DNA of 11,194 bases from S15-B10 sp045569115 (GTDB lineage Bacteria; Fidelibacterota; Marinisomatia; Marinisomatales; S15-B10): NCBI GenBank assembly GCA_045569115.1, contig JBJKZS010000026.1, positions 1 to 11,194 on the forward strand. Direction: 5' to 3'. Within the stretch, counting starts at the first letter, position 1. Every line of letters starts with the position of its first letter. This document shows positions 8,031 through 11,194 of the stretch, in pieces. A program made the translations under genes and the position numbers. The notes beneath the pieces were generated by a model that saw only the letters and a list, made by a program, of their open reading frames with translations, did not search any database and was not told the DNA's origin.

Positions 8031-9020
8031 TTAAACTATTGTCAGAAATCCTAGTGACATGATTCGTTTTTTATCAAAAACATCTTCAAATTCTCCAAAT
8101 AGTTCCTCTATCAAATCTTCAACAGTTACAAGACCAGAGGCCTTTCCATTCTGGCCTACTACTATTGCTAATGTTGATTGATATCTTCTTAACTCACGGA
8201 GAGCTTCGTTTGAAGTCATAGTTTCACTAATAAAAAGAGGGCGTCGGGCTACTTTATTTAGTGGGCCGTTAATAGAGATTAAATCATGTAGAAATAGAAC
8301 GCCGGATATTTTGTCCATCGAATTATTGTAAAGGACAAGTTTTGATAGGCCCGTAGAAACCATAAGGTTAATTGCTTGAGTGATGGAGGAATTTTCGTCA
8401 ATTCCAATTATTTCGGCTCTAGCTTTCATAGCAGTCTGAACTGACCTAGATCCAAATTCAAAAATTTTAGATATCACTTTTTTTTCTTCCGGCTCAAAAT
8501 TATTTCCTCTTTCAGCTTTATAGAATAGAATCTTAAGCTCATCTCTACTAAGTAGACTTGATTGTTTTTCTTTTTTAACATTTGGAAAAAGAAATAGATA
8601 GCTACGTGTGATCCAGATAAGTGGAAATAAAATAATTTCCGAAAATTTTAGTAATGGGGTTGAAGCTATTGCTATAGAACTTGGCCATTCTCTTGCTAAA
8701 TTTTTTGGAATAACTTCACCAAATAACAGTATAATAGATCCTATTATAATAATTATGGAGACTTGTGAAAGCCCAAGATTGGTTAGAGCTATAGTAGCAT
8801 AAGAAGAGGTTAAAACATTTGCAAGATTTGTCCCAACTAAAACTGTAGTAAGATATTTTTCAGGCTCAGCTAGATACCGTTCAGTTTGCGGTGCTGTTTT
8901 ATGCCCCGCTTTTTTCCATACTGATAATTGTAATGGATTAGCTCTAAGGAAAGCAATCTCCGTTCCTGAAAAAAAGGCGGAAAGAGCAAGACCAAAAACT
9001 GAAAGAAAAATTTCAATCAT
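8031..9020 (-). CDS. CNNM (DUF21)/CBS-pair membrane protein, CorC/hemolysin family, frameshifted near 3' end
   Basis: Member of the CNNM/CorC family (annotated as hemolysin-like, magnesium/cobalt efflux or PaeA/MpfA type); relatives act in the inner membrane on Mg2+, Co2+ or polyamines, and the substrate cannot be read here. Residues 1-145 are the CNNM domain with about three to four membrane segments, the FFSGTEIAFLRAN motif (16-28) and the signature GEVIPKNLA (101-109). Residues about 195-310 form a CBS pair ending in the hallmark TVEDLIEELFGEFEDVFD (299-316). After Lys318 the frame runs into 11 unrelated residues and stops, while the expected CorC_HlyC domain continues in the -1 frame. The break coincides with an A6 run. 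No Shine-Dalgarno precedes the ATG at 9020; TATATT lies eight bases upstream. Either a sequencing or assembly indel, a real disruption, or slippage explains the split. Confidence 0.9.
   Translation of the reverse strand: MIEIFLSVFGLALSAFFSGTEIAFLRANPLQLSVWKKAGHKTAPQTERYLAEPEKYLTTVLVGTNLANVLTSSYATIALTNLGLSQVSIIIIIGSIILLFGEVIPKNLAREWPSSIAIASTPLLKFSEIILFPLIWITRSYLFLFPNVKKEKQSSLLSRDELKILFYKAERGNNFEPEEKKVISKIFEFGSRSVQTAMKARAEIIGIDENSSITQAINLMVSTGLSKLVLYNNSMDKISGVLFLHDLISINGPLNKVARRPLFISETMTSNEALRELRRYQSTLAIVVGQNGKASGLVTVEDLIEELFGEFEDVFDKKRIMSLGFLTIV
8067..8072 (-). other. A6 frameshift site joining the two parts of the CNNM/CorC gene
   Basis: On the minus strand the sequence reads GAT AAA AAA CGA. 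One extra A, or a -1 ribosomal slip, gives GAT AAA AAA ACG AAT CAT and continues into the CorC_HlyC domain without a stop. The -1 frame is closed by TAA just before the run (8073-8071), so the shared window begins exactly at the A tract. The site is not a canonical X XXY YYZ heptamer in the zero frame, which favours an indel. Confidence 0.8.
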
Positions 9021-9025
9021 AAAAA

Positions 9026-9049
9026 ATTAATATAATAATTAATATAATA
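9026..9049. repeat. Perfect 12-bp tandem duplication (ATTAATATAATA x2) in divergent intergenic region
   Basis: Two adjoining identical 12-mers occupy 9026-9037 and 9038-9049 between the divergent CNNM-type and murQ genes. Each copy holds TATAAT on the plus strand (9031-9036 and 9043-9048) and TATATT on the minus strand. It may be a duplicated promoter element, an AT-rich UP-like element, or a protein-binding site. Confidence 0.75.
9029..9034 (-). promoter_or_regulatory. -10-like TATATT just upstream of the CNNM-type gene
   Basis: On the minus strand TATATTAATT is followed by four T and the ATG at 9020, leaving eight bases between the hexamer and the start codon. There is no Shine-Dalgarno and no clear -35. 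The geometry suggests a leaderless or near-leaderless transcript, as at 6140. A second copy of the 10-mer lies 12 bases further upstream within the tandem repeat. Confidence 0.35.
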
Positions 9050-9142
9050 TTGAATTATTAGTTTTTCCGACTAGTTTTATACGGTTTAACATTACCGATC
9101 ACCTTATTAATTTAAGTTTTCATTTAGAAAGAATTTAGATGA

Positions 9143-10048
9143 ATGGATAAAATACCGAATATGTCAACTTTGTCAACGGAGCAACAGAATACTAAATCAA
9201 AAGACCTTGATACTAAATCGATTTCAAGTATATTAAAAATAATAAACAAAGAGGATAGTAGTATTGCAGCTTCTGTCTATGAAGCTCTTCCTGAAATTGA
9301 AAAAACAATTGATATAGCTATTAAGTCTATAAAAAAAGGTAATCACATAATATATATCGGCGCAGGCACAAGTGGTCGACTTGGTGTTTTGGATGCTTCA
9401 GAATGTCCACCTACATTTTCTTGCCCACCTGAATTTTTTAAGGCTGTGATTGCTGGTGGAGATGATGCACTAAGACATTCAATTGAAGGAGCTGAGGATC
9501 AATCGGAAAATGCTATAATTGATCTAGATATGGCAGAATTAATGTCAGGAGATGTAGTAATTGGAATAGCAAGTAGTGGCACGACGCCTTATGTCTTAAG
9601 AGGCTTGGATTATGCAAAAGAACAAGGTTGTTATACAGTATTAATTACATGTAATAAAGCTCCTTCTTTTATTAAAAAAGTTGATATTATTATTGCTGTA
9701 GATATTGGCCAAGAGATTATTACAGGATCTACAAGGATGAAATCTGGAACAGCAACAAAGATGATTTTGAATATGATTTCAACAGTAACTATGGTAAGGC
9801 TTGGGAAAATTTATGATAATCTTATGGTTGATCTAAAGGCAGTAAACAAAAAATTGTTAGATAGAGGGACTCGAATTATTATGCAAATAACTGGTTTAGA
9901 TTATCTTTCTGCGAGTGATCTTCTTGAAAGTGCGGAAAAAGAGGTTAAAACTGCAATCGTTATGCATAATAAGAATTGTGATGTCATTACAGCACGAAAT
10001 CTTTTATCAAAGCATGATGGTTTTTTGCGAGAGGTTATAATTAATTGA
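9143..10048 (+). CDS. murQ: N-acetylmuramic acid 6-phosphate etherase
   Basis: Cleaves the D-lactyl ether of MurNAc-6-phosphate to GlcNAc-6-phosphate and D-lactate in the cytosol, feeding recycled cell-wall sugar back to amino-sugar metabolism. The 301 residues match the usual length (about 270-305). Residues 1-20 hold the family opening LSTEQQN. The SIS sugar-isomerase domain shows YIGAGTSGRLGVLDASECPP (71-90) with Glu87, and IEGAED (114-119) with Glu118; these align with the catalytic Glu83 and Glu114 of the E. coli enzyme. ITGSTRMKSGTATKMILNMIST (193-214) and NLMVDLKAVNKKL are also conserved. SGTTPY (145-150) has Thr where E. coli has Arg. The ATG at 9143 is chosen, but the in-frame ATG at 9161 (Met7) is also possible because it still precedes the first conserved block. 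The Shine-Dalgarno is weak (AGAAAG). The stop overlaps the TTG start of anmK. Confidence 0.96.
   Translation: MDKIPNMSTLSTEQQNTKSKDLDTKSISSILKIINKEDSSIAASVYEALPEIEKTIDIAIKSIKKGNHIIYIGAGTSGRLGVLDASECPPTFSCPPEFFKAVIAGGDDALRHSIEGAEDQSENAIIDLDMAELMSGDVVIGIASSGTTPYVLRGLDYAKEQGCYTVLITCNKAPSFIKKVDIIIAVDIGQEIITGSTRMKSGTATKMILNMISTVTMVRLGKIYDNLMVDLKAVNKKLLDRGTRIIMQITGLDYLSASDLLESAEKEVKTAIVMHNKNCDVITARNLLSKHDGFLREVIIN
10029..10034 (+). promoter_or_regulatory. Ribosome binding site GAGAGG supporting the TTG start of anmK
   Basis: GAGAGG lies within the end of murQ, 10 bases before the TTG at 10045. It is one of the few purine-rich Shine-Dalgarno-like sites at a good distance in the window and is the main reason to prefer this start over the ATG at 10084, whose upstream AAAGAA is weak. 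Confidence 0.5.
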
Positions 10049-11175
10049 GACTCCATTCCTTGAAAAAGAAAGAACGATTAATTATGGTTGGCTTAATGTC
10101 AGGAACCTCAATGGATGGTCTTGATATTTGTGTTGCTGAAATTAGACTTACATCTAAGTCACTAGATGTAGAATTACTTGAATCAGTTTCAATACCATAT
10201 TCTGAAGAGTTAAGAGAAAAGGTTGCTATCTGTCAAAAAGGAAATGCAAAACTAATATCCCAGACTCATTTCAATTTAGGAAAGTTTATGGCTTCTGAGA
10301 CAAAACTTTTCTTAAAAAATAAAAATATATCAATAGTCCATGCTGTTGCGATGCATGGGCAGACAATTTACCATGTTAATGGGGAATCTAGTCTTCAGAT
10401 AGGTGAGCCTTCATTCCTTGCCCAAGAATTAGAGGTTCCTGTAATTTCAAATTTTCGTGCTGCGGATATTTCAGTTGGGGGAACTGGTGCTCCGTTAATT
10501 CCAATAATTGACAAATGGCTTTTCCAGAAAAAGGATGTTGGAATTATATGTTTAAATTTAGGGGGGATTGCAAATGTTTCATTTATTCCACCTTCTAAAT
10601 TAGACAAGCCAATTTTAGGTTTTGATACTGGTCCGGGTATGGCACTTATGGATGAGATTATCTTAAAAGTAAAAAATGAATATTTTGATAGAGATGGTGC
10701 TCGCTGTTTGACAGGAAAATCTGATAAAAAATATATTGACAAATGGATGAAAAATTGCTTTATAAATGCTGAGCCTCCTAAATCTACTGGGAGAGATGTA
10801 TTTGGTCCTACATGGATTAAAGAAAATATTCCAAATTTGGACTTAATGAATCTCAATGATCTAATGGCTACTTTATGTCTTTTTACCGCAAAAAGTATTT
10901 CTACTAATTGCAAACAATTCCTTCCTCTCAATTTAGTTCAGAAAGTTGTAACATCAGGTGGAGGAGTATATAATAAAGGACTAATGAATTATCTCAAAAA
11001 AGAATTTCATCCAATTTCTGTAATTTCTTCAAAGGATTATGGGTTAGATCCTTTCTTCAAAGAAGCATTAGGTTTTGCTATACTAGGTGCTGCAAACTTG
11101 AAAGGAATTCCTGCCAATCTTCCAACGGTAACCGGAGCAAAAAAATCTGTTATATTAGGGCAAATAACAGTTTAA
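10045..11175 (+). CDS. anmK: Anhydro-N-acetylmuramic acid kinase
   Basis: Uses ATP and water to open and phosphorylate 1,6-anhydro-MurNAc, giving MurNAc-6-phosphate, the substrate of MurQ encoded just upstream. It has 376 residues, the family's usual size, with the ASKHA-kinase fold. Seen: phosphate-loop motif GLMSGTSMDGLD (16-27), HGQTIYH (104-110), LQIGEPSFLA, GGTGAPLIP (145-153), LNLGGIANVSF (170-180), FDTGPG (193-198) with Asp194 as the probable catalytic base, PPKSTGRDVFG (244-254), TSGGGVYN (303-310) and NLPTVTGA near the end. Three family positions differ from E. coli AnmK: GGQGAP is GGTGAP, DTGPGN is DTGPGM, and STGRE is STGRD. The start is uncertain: TTG at 10045 overlaps the murQ stop and has GAGAGG 10 bases upstream, which I prefer; TTG at 10060 or ATG at 10084 would also keep the first motif. 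Coupled translation with murQ is likely. Confidence 0.95.
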   Translation: MRLHSLKKKERLIMVGLMSGTSMDGLDICVAEIRLTSKSLDVELLESVSIPYSEELREKVAICQKGNAKLISQTHFNLGKFMASETKLFLKNKNISIVHAVAMHGQTIYHVNGESSLQIGEPSFLAQELEVPVISNFRAADISVGGTGAPLIPIIDKWLFQKKDVGIICLNLGGIANVSFIPPSKLDKPILGFDTGPGMALMDEIILKVKNEYFDRDGARCLTGKSDKKYIDKWMKNCFINAEPPKSTGRDVFGPTWIKENIPNLDLMNLNDLMATLCLFTAKSISTNCKQFLPLNLVQKVVTSGGGVYNKGLMNYLKKEFHPISVISSKDYGLDPFFKEALGFAILGAANLKGIPANLPTVTGAKKSVILGQITV

Positions 11176-11182
11176 TAAAATT

Positions 11183-11194
11183 ATGAAAGTAAAT
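11183..11194 (+). CDS. Possible start of a further downstream gene
   Basis: An ATG seven bases after the anmK stop is followed by Lys-Val-Asn before the window ends. Close spacing on the same strand would fit a third gene of the recycling operon, but four codons cannot establish a gene or its product. Confidence 0.25.

Noticed and set aside
8608..8802. A 64-codon plus-strand frame within the CNNM-type gene.
   Set aside because: It is opposite the well-conserved CNNM membrane domain and is low-complexity Ile-rich, as expected from the reverse of a hydrophobic segment.
9139..9150. A three-codon frame (ATG AAT GGA TAA) overlapping the murQ start as a leader peptide.
   Set aside because: It is too short to distinguish from chance and has no ribosome-binding site or attenuator-like structure.
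10395..10931. A 178-codon open frame antisense to anmK.
   Set aside because: It lies entirely opposite a secure AnmK coding region, shows no family motif, and its composition follows from the codons of the sense gene.

Overview
The window is ordinary-looking chromosomal DNA from an AT-rich, Gram-negative (diderm) bacterium. An LptF/LptG-type LPS-export permease, a large outer-membrane-style lipoprotein and a beta-barrel protein with a PorV/FadL-like N-terminal motif all point to a diderm. The mix of proteins, the secreted C-terminal 'PNGGE' domain, weak Shine-Dalgarno sequences and the MurQ 'SGTTPY' variant fit the Fibrobacteres-Chlorobi-Bacteroidetes side of the tree, perhaps a marine Marinimicrobia-like lineage. 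That placement is an inference from style, not from a search. I see no tRNA, rRNA, CRISPR, phage or insertion-sequence signature.

Layout. Positions 1-636 hold the C-terminal half of S-adenosylhomocysteinase (ahcY), cut by the window edge. After 20 bases come a 975-residue lipoprotein of unknown function (657-3584) and a 459-residue predicted outer-membrane barrel (3581-4960). Their start and stop overlap in ATGA, so they look like a translationally coupled pair. The barrel gene carries an in-frame run of nine G. Convergent to it is an LptF/LptG family permease (4977-6068, minus). Divergent from that is an NhaC-family Na+/H+ antiporter (6155-7810, plus, GTG start). Its stop overlaps by four bases the end of a minus-strand CNNM/CBS/CorC-type membrane protein (7807-9020), which is split into two frames at an A6 run. 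After a short, very AT-rich divergent intergenic region with a perfect 12-bp tandem repeat comes a two-gene cell-wall recycling operon, murQ (9143-10048) and anmK (10045-11175, TTG start). A possible next gene begins at 11183.

How the genes work together. AnmK phosphorylates anhydro-MurNAc released from peptidoglycan turnover to MurNAc-6-phosphate, and MurQ converts that to GlcNAc-6-phosphate and D-lactate, so the last two genes encode consecutive steps of one pathway. The lipoprotein and barrel are the least-understood part of the window and probably act together at the outer membrane. The other genes (SAH hydrolysis, LPS export, sodium/proton exchange, possible divalent-cation transport) are housekeeping or envelope functions with no clear common pathway. 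Intergenic gaps are all under 125 bases, so no stretch over 300 bases lacks a gene.
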